In this document: piece by piece, positions 1 to 9,653 of the stretch
Layout: the number at the start of each line of letters is the position of its first letter
Position numbering within the stretch: position 1 is the first letter of the stretch
Assembly (NCBI GenBank): GCA_958428545.1
Contig: CAUAGM010000004.1
Coordinates: 62,001 to 126,000 of the forward strand
From: an uncultured Arcanobacterium sp.
Lineage (GTDB): Bacteria; Actinomycetota; Actinomycetes; Actinomycetales; Actinomycetaceae
Reading direction: 5' to 3'
DNA length: 64,000 nt
The notes under the pieces: model-generated
The model's input: only the letters and a program-made list of their open reading frames with translations
Told to the model about the DNA's origin: nothing
Database searches by the model: none
Program-made: the position numbers and the translations under genes

Positions 1-80
1 GCTGCTACGGGCATCACAGCAACGGCACCCATCAACGCCTTACCAAGACGCTGGAGGTTACCAAAAACCTTTCCACCCAT
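1..80 (-). CDS. PTS permease EIIC, N-terminal fragment (runs off left edge)
   Basis: Only the first 26 codons are inside the window. They read MGGKVFGNLQRLGKAL and continue into a hydrophobic stretch, the usual amino terminus of EIIC subunits of the glucose/N-acetylglucosamine PTS family, which carry and phosphorylate sugars across the membrane. A ribosome binding site (GAAAGGA) lies 7 nt before the ATG at 80. The sugar cannot be told from this fragment. Confidence 0.7.
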   Translation of the reverse strand, partial: MGGKVFGNLQRLGKALMGAVAVMPVA

Positions 81-323
81 TGTGAAATTCCTTTCAATCA
101 CAAAAGTAAATATGGAGACATATACTCGCATAAGCGCGCAGTACAGTCCGCTTTTACCTTAATACGAACAAGAGAAAACTAAGAGGGTATAAGGTCAGTT
201 CTTACGTAAAAGAGCATTTTTCGCAAAAAGACTGAGCAAAATAAACATATTCCAATCAAGAAAGTGAGCAAAATTACAAAATTTCGCTCACAGCTTTATT
301 GCGAAAGATGATGCGGCATCTAT

Positions 324-1901
324 TTATTCACTAGCAGCATCTACAGTATGCGCACTGAGCAACTCACGCGCCTCGGCCGCCAACATAATCGACCCCATCA
401 CCGTCACCGAAGCAGGCGTAAGGGAATCTGGATCGAGACTCTCAGCCAGATCTGCAGCAGAAGCGAGAGCCATCCCAAGATCCGGCTCAATGATAATGCG
501 ATCTTCGCCAAATACACTGCACGCAAGCTCGGCAAGATCATCAATGTCTGCAGCGCGTTCCCCTAGCATTTGCGTAATAACGACAGCAGCAAATGCTGGC
601 TCCATAACACCAAGCACACCCTCGGCGTCTTTATCTCCCATCATTGAAAACACAGCCACACGAGGACCAGGAAAAGCCTCATTCAACGCTTCAACAGTAG
701 CAGCAGCTCCGTGAGGATTATGAGCAGCATCCACAATAATCACAGGCGAGCCTTTAACTACTTCCATGCGCCCAGGGCTACGCACAGCCATTAGTGCATG
801 CTCAGCAACATCGTCACTCACTGAACGACCATAGAAAAATGCCTCTACTGCCATAAGAGCAACTGCCACATTAAAACTCTGATAGCTGCCGAGCATCGCA
901 AGAGGCACATCTTCGTAGAAATGTGACGGAGTGCGCACGCTCACGATTTGCCCACCCACAGCTGACTCTCGGCTCACAGTTTCAAAATCTTCACCGTAGC
1001 AGAAAAGCTTCGCCTCCTGCTTAGCTATACGCGCATCGATCAGCGCCCGCACACTCGGCTTTTGCTCCGCTGAAACCAGTATTTTTCCGCGTTTGAGAAT
1101 ACCCAGCTTTTCAGAGGCTATTTCCTCCACGGTATTTCCCAACCACTTTTGATGGTCGAGATCAACGGGCATCAGCACAGCCACGTCTGCATCAATCACG
1201 TTCGTTGCATCCCACGTGCCGCCCATGCCGACTTCCACCACAGCCACATCGATTGGAGCCATCGCAAACGCCGAATACGCCATCACTGTGAATACTTCAA
1301 AGAAGCTCATGCGAGGCCCGCCTTCAGCAAGAGAACGCTGATCCACAAGCTCGATAAACGGCTCAATCTCCTCCCAAGTCTCAATAAAATCAGCGCGAGA
1401 AATAGCTCTTCCATCAATCGCTATACGCTCACGCACAGTATTCAAATGCGGCGAGGTAAAACGCCCAGTACGAAGCCCCTGTTCACGAAGCAACGCTTCG
1501 ATCATGCGCGCTGTGCTCGTCTTACCATTCGTGCCCGTGATATGAATACTGCGATAAGTATTGTGGGGGTTGCCCAGTAAATCCAGTGCAAGCTGCACGC
1601 GATCTAGCGAAGGCTGGACCTTATGCTCGGGCGCACGCTGAATAATCTGCTGGTAAATCTCTTCAACGCGAGCGTCAAGAGCAGCGTCATTGGCAAGCTG
1701 AGTAGCGGCATCAGGAAGAGCCTTCACATCATCAATAATGCTCGGGTCGGGCCCTGCCATCAGACCACTCGTAAGAAAAGCTGCGAGCGCCTCATCATAA
1801 TCCTCAATCTGCCCTGCTGAGACATCTTCATCGAGAGCTTCAAGAATCACTCGCGCATCTTGCGGATCCATATCCGCTGGAATGTGCTTATCTTCTGCCA
1901 T
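324..1901 (-). CDS. folC: Bifunctional dihydrofolate synthase / folylpolyglutamate synthase
   Basis: Cytosolic Mur-ligase-like enzyme that joins glutamate to dihydropteroate and then extends the folate glutamate tail using ATP. The P-loop GTNGKTST is at residues 123-130 and the family SPHL motif at about 150-153. The 525-aa product is longer than the usual 430-450 because of an acidic N-terminal extension of about 75 residues, common in actinobacterial members. It lies 41 bp downstream of ileS on the same strand, so co-transcription is likely. The extension could partly reflect an over-long start, but no better start with a ribosome binding site was seen. Confidence 0.93.
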   Translation of the reverse strand: MAEDKHIPADMDPQDARVILEALDEDVSAGQIEDYDEALAAFLTSGLMAGPDPSIIDDVKALPDAATQLANDAALDARVEEIYQQIIQRAPEHKVQPSLDRVQLALDLLGNPHNTYRSIHITGTNGKTSTARMIEALLREQGLRTGRFTSPHLNTVRERIAIDGRAISRADFIETWEEIEPFIELVDQRSLAEGGPRMSFFEVFTVMAYSAFAMAPIDVAVVEVGMGGTWDATNVIDADVAVLMPVDLDHQKWLGNTVEEIASEKLGILKRGKILVSAEQKPSVRALIDARIAKQEAKLFCYGEDFETVSRESAVGGQIVSVRTPSHFYEDVPLAMLGSYQSFNVAVALMAVEAFFYGRSVSDDVAEHALMAVRSPGRMEVVKGSPVIIVDAAHNPHGAAATVEALNEAFPGPRVAVFSMMGDKDAEGVLGVMEPAFAAVVITQMLGERAADIDDLAELACSVFGEDRIIIEPDLGMALASAADLAESLDPDSLTPASVTVMGSIMLAAEARELLSAHTVDAASE

Positions 1902-1942
1902 GTCCGCTGCTCCTACACTCGTTCGTCACTTCACAGACTAAA

Positions 1943-4900
1943 TCATTTCACAGGCTGCACCGCAACCGTAATGCCGTCTGCACCGCCAGCCACATCCGCT
2001 TCTACTGTAAGCGTCTCAGAAACGATCATCTCCAAGTTTGCTTGCACAGCAGCAAGCTTTTCGCTCGGCACACGCAAAGTGAGTTTAATCCTATCTGCAA
2101 TATTCAGATCGTCAGCCTTACGCTGATCTTGGATAGCTCGAATAACGTCACGTGCATATCCCTCAGCCTCTAGCTCAGCAGTAAGCACAGTATCGAGCAC
2201 GACGAATACGCCGTCATCGAGCACTGCAGCCACGGAGCCTTCCTCAGCTTCTACGGCAGTCGTCAAAGTGAACTGATTCTCTATGAGAGTGACGCCCTCG
2301 CCTACGTGCATGAGCACGGCACCATCTACAGCAGGCTCCCAATCCCCTTCACGCGCTGCTTTAAACAATGCAGACGTGAGTTTTCGCTGGCTCGGATCGA
2401 GCTCACGCGGAAGCACAGCCAAATTATGAGAAACTTTCAGACCAGATTCTTCGGCGCGAATCACCTCAACTACTTTTACGTTTACTTCAGAGGCGATGAG
2501 CTGAGCAAACGGCGCAAGATCCTTATCAGTCACTACAGTGAGCTTCGCAAGCGGCAGACGCACACGAAGTTTTTCAGCTTTACGCAGAGCATGAGCACTG
2601 GAGACCACTGCTCGGATTTCGTCCATCACCGAAACAAGATCTTCATATGCAACAGCCTCAGGGAACTCTGGCCAATCCGTTAAATGCACCGATCGACCGC
2701 CCGTCATACCACGCCACATTTCCTCCGAAAGGAGTGGCAGAAGCGGAGCAACCACACGCATAAGAGCTTCAAGCGCCGTATAGAGCGTATCAAAAGCTCG
2801 CTCATCTTCATTCCAGAAACGATCACGGCTCGTACGTACATACCAGTTGGTGAGCAAATCAAGGAAATCTCGAATAGCGGCAGTGGCACTAGGGATATCG
2901 AGCCCTTCAAAATCTTCCTTCACCTGTTCAGCAAGTTTCTTCGTGCGCGCAAGCAAATAACGATCCATCACGTCAAGCTTTTCCACAACAGACGAATCTG
3001 TAAGATCGAGAGGTTGAGCTAGATAGCCTGCCCCTTTCTTGCACGCGCCTGCATACAATGTGAAGAAATAGTAGGTATTCCACAGAGGCAAAATCACGTG
3101 ACGCACTGCCTCACGGATCCCCTCTTCTGCCACCACAAGATTTCCACCGCGCAACACTGGCGAACTCATGAGCATCCAACGCACAGCATCAGAACCGTAC
3201 GTATTATACATTTCCATCGGATCAGGATAGTTACGCAAACTCTTTGAAGCTTTGCGTCCATCATTTCCAAGCACAATACCGTGCGAAATACACGAAAGGA
3301 ACGCTGGCTTATCGAAAAGACCCGTAGCAAGCGCATGCATCACATAGAACCAGCCGCGCGTCTGCCCGATATATTCCACAATAAAATCGCCTGGATAGTG
3401 CGATTCGAACCAATCACGATTATTAAAAGGATAATGCTTTTGCGAATACGGCATCGAGCCTGAATCAAACCATACATCGAGAATATCCGTGACGCGGCGC
3501 ATCGTACTCTGCCCCGTCGGATCGTCAGGATTCGGGCGGGTAAGCTCGTCAATAAAAGGACGATGCAGATCAGGTTCACCGTCACGCCCGCGTGGAGGCC
3601 GCCCGAAATCACGCTCAAGCTCTTCAAAAGAACCATACACATCGACGCGCGGATATTCGGGGTTGTCACTCTTCCACACAGGAATAGGAGTACCCCAATA
3701 GCGGTTGCGAGAAATCGACCAGTCACGAGCATTAGCAAGCCAGTTACCAAAAATACCATCTTTAATATGCTCTGGCTGCCACGTAATCTGCTGATTAAGC
3801 TCCACCATGCGATCCCTAAATGCCGTGACCTTCACGAACCACGAGGTCACAGGCTTATAGATCAGCGGATTGCGGCAGCGCCAGCAGTGTGGATAGCTGT
3901 GCACATAGCTCTTTTCCTGCACGAGCACAGCGCGGTTTTCAGCATCAATACGGGCAAGCGGCCCTGTAGCATCTCGCAAATCGTTAATAATTGGACGATT
4001 AGCTTCAAACACCTGCATATGCGCGTAATCACTCACAGCAGAGAAAAATTTCGCTCCAGCATCAACCGTTTCAATGACCTTAATACCAGCATCGGCAAGC
4101 ACGAACATATCGTCTTCACCATACGGTGCAATATGCACAAGCCCCGTACCATCTTCTGTGGTCACGTAGTCTGCCACGCGGATTTGCCAAGCATTAGCGC
4201 CAGGAGCTGCAGCGTCACGGCTGTAGTACTCATAAATCGGGTGGAACATCTTACCGTGCAGGTCACGCCCTTTGAAACGGCGCAGCACCTGCGGCTCTTC
4301 ACCCAATTCTTTCACATAGGCAGCGAGGCGAGCTTCACCAATCACCACGACTTCACCAGCAACAGGCGAGCCCTCCACATCATCAGCGACTTTTACGGCA
4401 ACGTAATCGATATCGGGTCCGACAGCCACAGCCAAGTTAGACGGAAGCGTCCAGGGCGTTGTCGTCCAAATAAGAATCAATTCGGGCTTTCCCGTTGGAG
4501 ATTCTTCGCCGAGCAGCGATTCTTCCAGACGCATACCTACTGTGACAGTTTGGTCTTGACGATCCTGATAAATATCGTCATCCATTTTAAGCTCATGGTT
4601 GGACAGCGGTGTCTGATCGTGCCAGCAATAAGGGAGCACGCGGTACCCTTCGTAGACAAGCCCTTTATCGTAGAGTGTCTTGAAGCTCCAGATTACTGAT
4701 TCCATATAGCTCGGCTGATACGTGCGGTAACCGTGATCAAAATCTACCCAGCGGGCTTGACGGCGCACATACTGCTTCCACTCGTCGGCATAGGTCATCA
4801 CAGAGCTCTTACAGGCATCGTTGAATGCCTCAATGCCGTATTTTCCTTCAATTTCGCTTTTATCTGTGATCCCGAGAATACGCTCGGCTTCAAGCTCCGC

Positions 4901-5206
4901 CGGCAGACCATGTGTATCCCAACCAAATACTCGGTCTACCCGATGCCCAAGCTGAGTTTGAAAACGAGCTACAAGATCTTTTACATAGCCCGTAAGCAAG
5001 TGCCCATAATGCGGCAGCCCATTGGCAAAAGGCGGACCATCGTAAAACACAAACTCACTTGAACCAGCTTCACGCTGATCAATAGATGCTTGGAACGTGC
5101 CGTCATGATCCCAAAAATCAAGAACTTCCTCTTCGAGCGCAGGAAGATTCGGGGACGCCACCACGCCGTTATCAGCGCGATGAAGTGGATAGCGGTTGTC
5201 GCTCAT
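1943..5206 (-). CDS. ileS: Isoleucyl-tRNA synthetase (long, eukaryote-like type)
   Basis: Charges tRNA-Ile with isoleucine in the cytosol. The HIGH-class motif reads HYGH at residues 66-69, typical of the long IleRS2 type found in many actinobacteria and often less sensitive to mupirocin (family knowledge). The KMSKS loop reads KASKS, within GNDGRKASKSLRNYPDP. The 1087-aa length fits the family. The ATG at 5206 was chosen because GAGGAGA lies 8 nt upstream; an in-frame extension to 5272 has no such site. Expression is probably controlled by the T-box leader at 5300-5600. Confidence 0.95.
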   Translation of the reverse strand: MSDNRYPLHRADNGVVASPNLPALEEEVLDFWDHDGTFQASIDQREAGSSEFVFYDGPPFANGLPHYGHLLTGYVKDLVARFQTQLGHRVDRVFGWDTHGLPAELEAERILGITDKSEIEGKYGIEAFNDACKSSVMTYADEWKQYVRRQARWVDFDHGYRTYQPSYMESVIWSFKTLYDKGLVYEGYRVLPYCWHDQTPLSNHELKMDDDIYQDRQDQTVTVGMRLEESLLGEESPTGKPELILIWTTTPWTLPSNLAVAVGPDIDYVAVKVADDVEGSPVAGEVVVIGEARLAAYVKELGEEPQVLRRFKGRDLHGKMFHPIYEYYSRDAAAPGANAWQIRVADYVTTEDGTGLVHIAPYGEDDMFVLADAGIKVIETVDAGAKFFSAVSDYAHMQVFEANRPIINDLRDATGPLARIDAENRAVLVQEKSYVHSYPHCWRCRNPLIYKPVTSWFVKVTAFRDRMVELNQQITWQPEHIKDGIFGNWLANARDWSISRNRYWGTPIPVWKSDNPEYPRVDVYGSFEELERDFGRPPRGRDGEPDLHRPFIDELTRPNPDDPTGQSTMRRVTDILDVWFDSGSMPYSQKHYPFNNRDWFESHYPGDFIVEYIGQTRGWFYVMHALATGLFDKPAFLSCISHGIVLGNDGRKASKSLRNYPDPMEMYNTYGSDAVRWMLMSSPVLRGGNLVVAEEGIREAVRHVILPLWNTYYFFTLYAGACKKGAGYLAQPLDLTDSSVVEKLDVMDRYLLARTKKLAEQVKEDFEGLDIPSATAAIRDFLDLLTNWYVRTSRDRFWNEDERAFDTLYTALEALMRVVAPLLPLLSEEMWRGMTGGRSVHLTDWPEFPEAVAYEDLVSVMDEIRAVVSSAHALRKAEKLRVRLPLAKLTVVTDKDLAPFAQLIASEVNVKVVEVIRAEESGLKVSHNLAVLPRELDPSQRKLTSALFKAAREGDWEPAVDGAVLMHVGEGVTLIENQFTLTTAVEAEEGSVAAVLDDGVFVVLDTVLTAELEAEGYARDVIRAIQDQRKADDLNIADRIKLTLRVPSEKLAAVQANLEMIVSETLTVEADVAGGADGITVAVQPVK

Positions 5207-5299
5207 TAGGTATTTCTCCTCAGCCTCATCCATATGGACATTATGGCGAGGACGACGATTGCCTGCTTGCACCTACTGCTGCACAAAAATTTGCAACAA

Positions 5300-5600
5300 G
5301 GCACATAGCCACAAAAGCCGCGGTACCACCTCGCTTGCCGCCCGCCGTCACGAAAATCTATAGAGTATATTCGCTATGCGAACAACCGCTTCGTTGAAGT
5401 TCTTACGGAACTTACTCGTTCGGGTCTACTGAGAATAGAGACGCATTGCAGCGCAAGCACTGCGGCGCAAGGAAAACAATACTGCAATAGAGTACTGTGC
5501 ACCTTGCTGTCTACGCTCTATCCCGTTCTTCCGAAAGCTCCCCGGTGATTGCCGGATCAACGCGATAAGAACTCTAGCTTATCGCAATATTCTGTGCGAG
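5300..5600 (-). promoter_or_regulatory. T-box leader of ileS
   Basis: The conserved T-box core AGGTGGTACCGCGG is at about 5331-5318 on the minus strand, about 110 nt before the ileS start. Upstream lie GATCCGGCAATCACCGG and GGAGCTTTCGGAAGAACGG (about 5560-5525), which match actinobacterial ileS T-boxes with an ultrashort stem I. An ATC triplet at 5549-5547 is the likely isoleucine specifier. Such leaders sense uncharged tRNA-Ile, in actinobacteria usually by freeing the ribosome binding site. No U-rich terminator was seen before ileS, which favours translational control. The boundaries are approximate. Confidence 0.88.
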
Positions 5601-5809
5601 CACGTCTCAGATACGAAAAATCAAGCGTGATATTTCTTGCACCTTGCTAGGCGCGGCATGAGGGTACCACCTACTCGCAAATACCAGCAACGAACAGCAC
5701 TGGAGTGCTGATTGCGCGAAAATAAGGTAAAGCACAATAGCATGAAAATACACAGCACAAAAAGTTACGCCACCTGCTTGCAGCGTTGGCACGCCAAAAA
5801 TATCCCTCA

Positions 5810-6514
5810 TCACGCATAACCGCATGCGGTATTGGCGTGCGATTCAAATTCAATAAGCGCTCTTTTAAGCTGCCGACCATATGCATAATCACCATAATCC
5901 ACGCATTTACCCGCAGCTAATGCGCGCGCTCCTGCTGCTGGAATCACGCGATGGCACGGCACCAGCAAGGGCACTGGGTTAATTGCACAGGCATGAGCTA
6001 CAGCACGTACTGCACGAGGGTACCCAATACGCGCCGCCAGCTGGGAATACGTGATTAACTCGCCGGGATTCAACTCCAGCAAAGCTCGGTAGCACGCCTT
6101 TTGCAGTTCAGTACCGCGTATTATCGGCTCAAGAGAGGAAAGCGCGCTAATATCGCCGTGCTCCCATAAACGTATAGCTTTTAATATGCGCCGAGAAAAT
6201 TCGGGAATACACATACCTTCCACAGGCTCCCCCTCATTGCGAAGCGCAATCGCACTTAGAGGATACCCAGTTTTCGGGTCAATATCCCGTACGCCGTCTT
6301 GACTGCCTTCAATTGTGCACCATGCATACTGCGGGCAAAGCGCACCATCTTCGACACCTGTATGACTTTCGAAAGATACATGAGTCACAGCATTATTATT
6401 CCCCTCGACAACGAGCACATAGCCGCCAATTGAACCATCGCACGTTGCCAAAGGAATGCGCACAATCTGCATCGGATCTTCATCTACATGCCGTAAGCCT
6501 GTGCAGCCTTGCAT
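5810..6514 (-). CDS. ogt: Methylated-DNA--protein-cysteine methyltransferase (Ogt type)
   Basis: Repairs O6-alkylguanine by moving the alkyl group to its own cysteine. The active-site motif PCHRV is seen near the C-terminus (VPLLVPCHRVIP), preceded by the DNA-binding helix region ITYSQLAARIG and a conserved glycine/arginine stretch. The start is uncertain: ATGs at 6556, 6535 and 6514 are in frame. 6514 follows GGTGGAGG and 6535 follows AGAAGG, each with a 4-nt spacer; 6556 has no site. The gene has its own transcription unit between the ileS leader and the HAD gene. Confidence 0.88.
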   Translation of the reverse strand: MQGCTGLRHVDEDPMQIVRIPLATCDGSIGGYVLVVEGNNNAVTHVSFESHTGVEDGALCPQYAWCTIEGSQDGVRDIDPKTGYPLSAIALRNEGEPVEGMCIPEFSRRILKAIRLWEHGDISALSSLEPIIRGTELQKACYRALLELNPGELITYSQLAARIGYPRAVRAVAHACAINPVPLLVPCHRVIPAAGARALAAGKCVDYGDYAYGRQLKRALIEFESHANTACGYA

Positions 6515-6634
6515 GACGCCTCCACCAATTTTCATGAAACCTTCTTTAGACCGCATGATACGCTCAGCGATCGCATGATGCGCTCAGCGATCTGCATATA
6601 TCACCATCAGCCAGATATCTCAGCAGCACATATT

Positions 6635-7426
6635 TCATATGAGCCCACGCTCTTTGAGATACCAATACACACCATCATCATCAGCGCTGCGAGCCACAGC
6701 ATCTGCTTGCGATTTCACATCAGCTTTTGCATTGCCCATTGCCACTGCGCATCCCACCTCGCGGAGCATCGATATATCGTTGTGACCATCACCAAAAGCA
6801 ATAGCTTCACTCGCCTGTATGCCATAATGTGCGAGCAGCGAGCGCACGCCCACACCTTTACCAATATGAGAAGGAATCACATCTACAGCCCGATCCCACC
6901 ACGCAACAACCTCTGCTTCAGGCACTCCCTCCACTAAGAGTGAATGCTCAGCAGGCGCAGCTCCGACCGAAAATTGGTAGACGTCATTGCTCTCAATCAC
7001 CGCGTCGAGATCGTCAACGATATTGATCGGCTCTCCCGATATATCTAAGTACGCCCGCATATCGTCATCAGCTCCATTGGCAGCCAAATCATTAACAGTA
7101 GAAATAATCACTGGCCGACCAATTGCCTTGGCATTCTCGACAATCGCATAGACGGCATGGCGTGGAATTGGCTTAGAAAAGACCACCTCACCCTCTGCCG
7201 TATAGCAGTACGAACCGTTAAAAGTGAGATACGCATCAAAATTCACACCTTCGAAGGTAGGAACGATTGCTGGAGCGCGCCCAGTTGCCACCACAATTTT
7301 TACACCAGATGCTTGCAGAGTATTGAGAGCTTCTCGCGTTTTCTCGGTAATATCACGGCGTCGAAATGGCAAAAGAGTGCCATCAACGTCAAAAAATGCG
7401 ATACGGATATCTTCAATGCCGCTCAT
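6635..7426 (-). CDS. Cof-type HAD-superfamily phosphatase
   Basis: Predicted cytosolic phosphatase of the HAD IIB/Cof family, usually acting on sugar phosphates or flavin/pyridoxal phosphates. Motif I is AFFDVDGTLL near the N-terminus with the two catalytic aspartates, motif II is VVATGRAP, and motif IV is AFGDGHNDISML. A cap domain lies between motifs II and III. The ATG at 7426 is preceded by AGAGGAA; the frame stays open to 7483 without a good site. The substrate cannot be assigned. It is divergent from the transporter at 7503 with only 76 bp between the starts. Confidence 0.9.
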   Translation of the reverse strand: MSGIEDIRIAFFDVDGTLLPFRRRDITEKTREALNTLQASGVKIVVATGRAPAIVPTFEGVNFDAYLTFNGSYCYTAEGEVVFSKPIPRHAVYAIVENAKAIGRPVIISTVNDLAANGADDDMRAYLDISGEPINIVDDLDAVIESNDVYQFSVGAAPAEHSLLVEGVPEAEVVAWWDRAVDVIPSHIGKGVGVRSLLAHYGIQASEAIAFGDGHNDISMLREVGCAVAMGNAKADVKSQADAVARSADDDGVYWYLKERGLI

Positions 7427-7490
7427 AGATTTCCTCTCAGTCTGCAATTTTCGCACGCGCGCCCATAATGCACTATTGCGCACATATATT

Positions 7491-7496
7491 TATAAT
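7491..7496 (+). promoter_or_regulatory. -10 box for a leaderless transcript
   Basis: A perfect TATAAT ends 6 nt before the ATG at 7503, so transcription should begin at or next to the start codon. There is no ribosome binding site upstream of that ATG. No convincing -35 box was seen. Leaderless messages are common in actinobacteria. Confidence 0.6.
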
Positions 7497-7502
7497 TCCG
7501 CT

Positions 7503-8495
7503 ATGGCTATATCAGGTAATGCTAACAAGCAGTTCCGTCAGAATAAAGAAGACGCTAGTGCTCTGCGCGCAGTCACGATTTTCCCGCTCATGATTTTCGT
7601 TGCAGGGATTCTTGGCTTCACTTTTCCGCAGGCGGCTCTCCATATCACTCCTCACACCTCGATTCTCTTAGGTGTGATTATGTTTGGTATGGGTTTGACT
7701 CTCACACTCCCGGATTTCAAACTTGTATTTTCTCATCCTCTGCCGATCCTTATTGGCGTTGCAGCGCAGTATCTGATTATGCCGAGCATTGCTATGTTCG
7801 TTGTCTGGATTCTTCGTCTGCCTGCCGATATTGCTGTTGGGGTGATTCTCGTCGGCTGCGCTCCAGGCGGCACTGCTTCGAATGTGGTGAGCTATTTAGC
7901 AAAAGCTGATGTGGCACTATCTGTGACGATGACGTCCGTATCCACCTTACTCGCTCCTGTCTTCACACCTTTGCTCACAAGCTTCCTCGCTGGGCAGTAT
8001 ATTCCCGTAGATGGAGGAGCAATGGCTCTTTCTATCGTAAAAATGGTGCTGGTGCCCGTGGTGGGAGGTCTTCTCGTACGTTTACTTATTCCTGTAACGA
8101 TCGAAAAACTTTTGCCTATTATGCCGTGGGTGACGACGGTCGTTATTTCTATTGTGGTTGCAGGCGTGGTTGCCCCATCCCACGCGGCTGTACTCACTGC
8201 AGGACCTCTCGTCTTATCTGCAGTTATTTTGCACAACCTCATTGGTTTCGGGCTTGGCTATGGATGTGCCAAACTCTGCCGCTCCAGCGGACGTGTTGCG
8301 CGAACCGTAAGTATCGAAGTAGGTATGCAAAATTCTGGTATGGCTGCAACTCTTGCAACCACATACTTTTCTTCGATGCCAGCAGCAGCGCTCCCAGGCG
8401 GTATTTTCTCTATATGGCATAACCTTTCTGGCGCTGTGCTGGCTCTCATCTTCCGCCGCATGAGTGAACGAGAAAACGCCCGAAAAAATGCTTAA
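7503..8495 (+). CDS. Bile acid:sodium symporter (BASS) family transporter
   Basis: A 330-aa inner-membrane protein with about nine to ten hydrophobic segments. Family motifs visible are the conserved GVILVGCAPGGTASNVVSYLAK region and the later EVGMQNSGMA region, both lining the sodium/substrate site in BASS proteins. Bacterial members move bile acids, pantoate, pyruvate or other organic anions; the substrate here is unknown. The frame is open from 7224, but the real start is most likely the ATG at 7503, right after a TATAAT box. Confidence 0.88.
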   Translation: MAISGNANKQFRQNKEDASALRAVTIFPLMIFVAGILGFTFPQAALHITPHTSILLGVIMFGMGLTLTLPDFKLVFSHPLPILIGVAAQYLIMPSIAMFVVWILRLPADIAVGVILVGCAPGGTASNVVSYLAKADVALSVTMTSVSTLLAPVFTPLLTSFLAGQYIPVDGGAMALSIVKMVLVPVVGGLLVRLLIPVTIEKLLPIMPWVTTVVISIVVAGVVAPSHAAVLTAGPLVLSAVILHNLIGFGLGYGCAKLCRSSGRVARTVSIEVGMQNSGMAATLATTYFSSMPAAALPGGIFSIWHNLSGAVLALIFRRMSERENARKNA

Positions 8496-8691
8496 GCAAA
8501 CTGATTGGTAGACTATCGAGACTCAGAGCTGCGTTTAGTTGTGGAATTGTTTCGCCTCGAAGCACACTTCTCCACTCAAGACGCACTTGCGCATCCGCTC
8601 TCTCAGGCTCATCTGATAGCTCTTCACAAGCACAGTATCCGCAGTATTGTATGTACTGCGCATATTGCACGTATTCTAATACGTGATTCTA

Positions 8692-8720
8692 GTGGTGAGA
8701 AGATAGTCTCTTCTCACCAC
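8692..8720. terminator. 12-bp hairpin between the transporter and proC
   Basis: GTGGTGAGAAGA and TCTTCTCACCAC form a perfect 12-bp stem with a 5-nt loop. There is no T-run on the plus strand, so it may be a factor-assisted terminator or a leader structure for proC. A small ATACGT-type repeat lies just upstream. Nothing else was seen in 8496-8767. Confidence 0.5.
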
Positions 8721-8767
8721 ATTCCCAATAAAATCTCACACCAACGCATTTTGTTCAAGAGGCTCCA

Positions 8768-9586
8768 ATGATCGGTTTTATCGGCGCAGGAAATATGGGC
8801 AGCGCGATTTTGCACGGCATTCTCACAGCAAAAATCGCTTCCCCATCTGATATATATTTCTCTCGAACCAACGAGACAGCTGGAAGAGAGCTTGCACAAA
8901 AAACTGGTACGTCTTTTATCCAATCAAACCGAGAGCTTATTGAGGCGGTTGGATCTGGAATCGTCATTATCGGCGTCAAACCAGCCGTCATGCCAAGCGT
9001 ACTAAAAGAAATTCGAGAGCCTGCCGCTAAAGCTGGCACCACCCTCGTCTCTCTCGCAGCGGGAACGACTCTTGCTTCTATCACCTCATATCTCGATGCT
9101 GGCCAACCAGTTGTGCGAGCAATGCCAAACGTCTGCGCCAGCATCGGATTAGGGGTGACGGCCCTGTGCTCTCACCATACTGTTTCTTCCACACAATTCG
9201 AAGAGGTTCGCGCGATCTTCAATGCCGTTGGCACTGCCATTGAGCTGGAAGAAAAAGATTTTTCTGCGTTCACAGCCATTGCAGGATCCTCACCTGCCTG
9301 GACATTCCAATATATTGATTCTCTCGCACGAGGCGCTTTAGCAGCAGGAATGCACAAAGATGACGCATTGCGAGCAGCTGCCAGAGCAGTTTTGGGAGCT
9401 GCCCAGCTCGTCTTAGATTCGCTCGAAAATGACGTTCGCCCTCAAGCACTAATCGATACCGTCACCTCTCCCGGCGGCACCACGATCGCTGGGCTTATCG
9501 CAGCAGAAGAGGAAGGTTTCAGCCGTGCCACGCTCGCCGCTGTCGCCGCCTGTATCGCTCGAGATCAAGAAATCGCTGACGCCTGA
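8768..9586 (+). CDS. proC: Pyrroline-5-carboxylate reductase
   Basis: Last step of proline synthesis: reduces 1-pyrroline-5-carboxylate with NAD(P)H. The dinucleotide-binding motif GFIGAGNMGSAI is at the very N-terminus, and the conserved C-terminal signature VTSPGGTTIAGL is present. The 272-aa length is typical. The ATG is preceded by AGAGG. The gene lies shortly before valS on the same strand. Confidence 0.95.
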   Translation: MIGFIGAGNMGSAILHGILTAKIASPSDIYFSRTNETAGRELAQKTGTSFIQSNRELIEAVGSGIVIIGVKPAVMPSVLKEIREPAAKAGTTLVSLAAGTTLASITSYLDAGQPVVRAMPNVCASIGLGVTALCSHHTVSSTQFEEVRAIFNAVGTAIELEEKDFSAFTAIAGSSPAWTFQYIDSLARGALAAGMHKDDALRAAARAVLGAAQLVLDSLENDVRPQALIDTVTSPGGTTIAGLIAAEEEGFSRATLAAVAACIARDQEIADA

Positions 9587-9653
9587 AGTATGCGCGCCTT
9601 ATCTCACACCAGCAGATGCAAGCAGTGCCGTGCGAATGTGGGAGAATAGCAAC

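Noticed and set aside
8505..8771. 88-codon frame between the transporter and proC
   Set aside because: TTG start without a ribosome binding site, overlaps a perfect hairpin and the proC start; no recognisable sequence.
9525..9653. Longer N-terminus of ValRS
   Set aside because: The extension lies inside proC in another frame and is not part of the synthetase fold; a good ribosome binding site stands before 9654.
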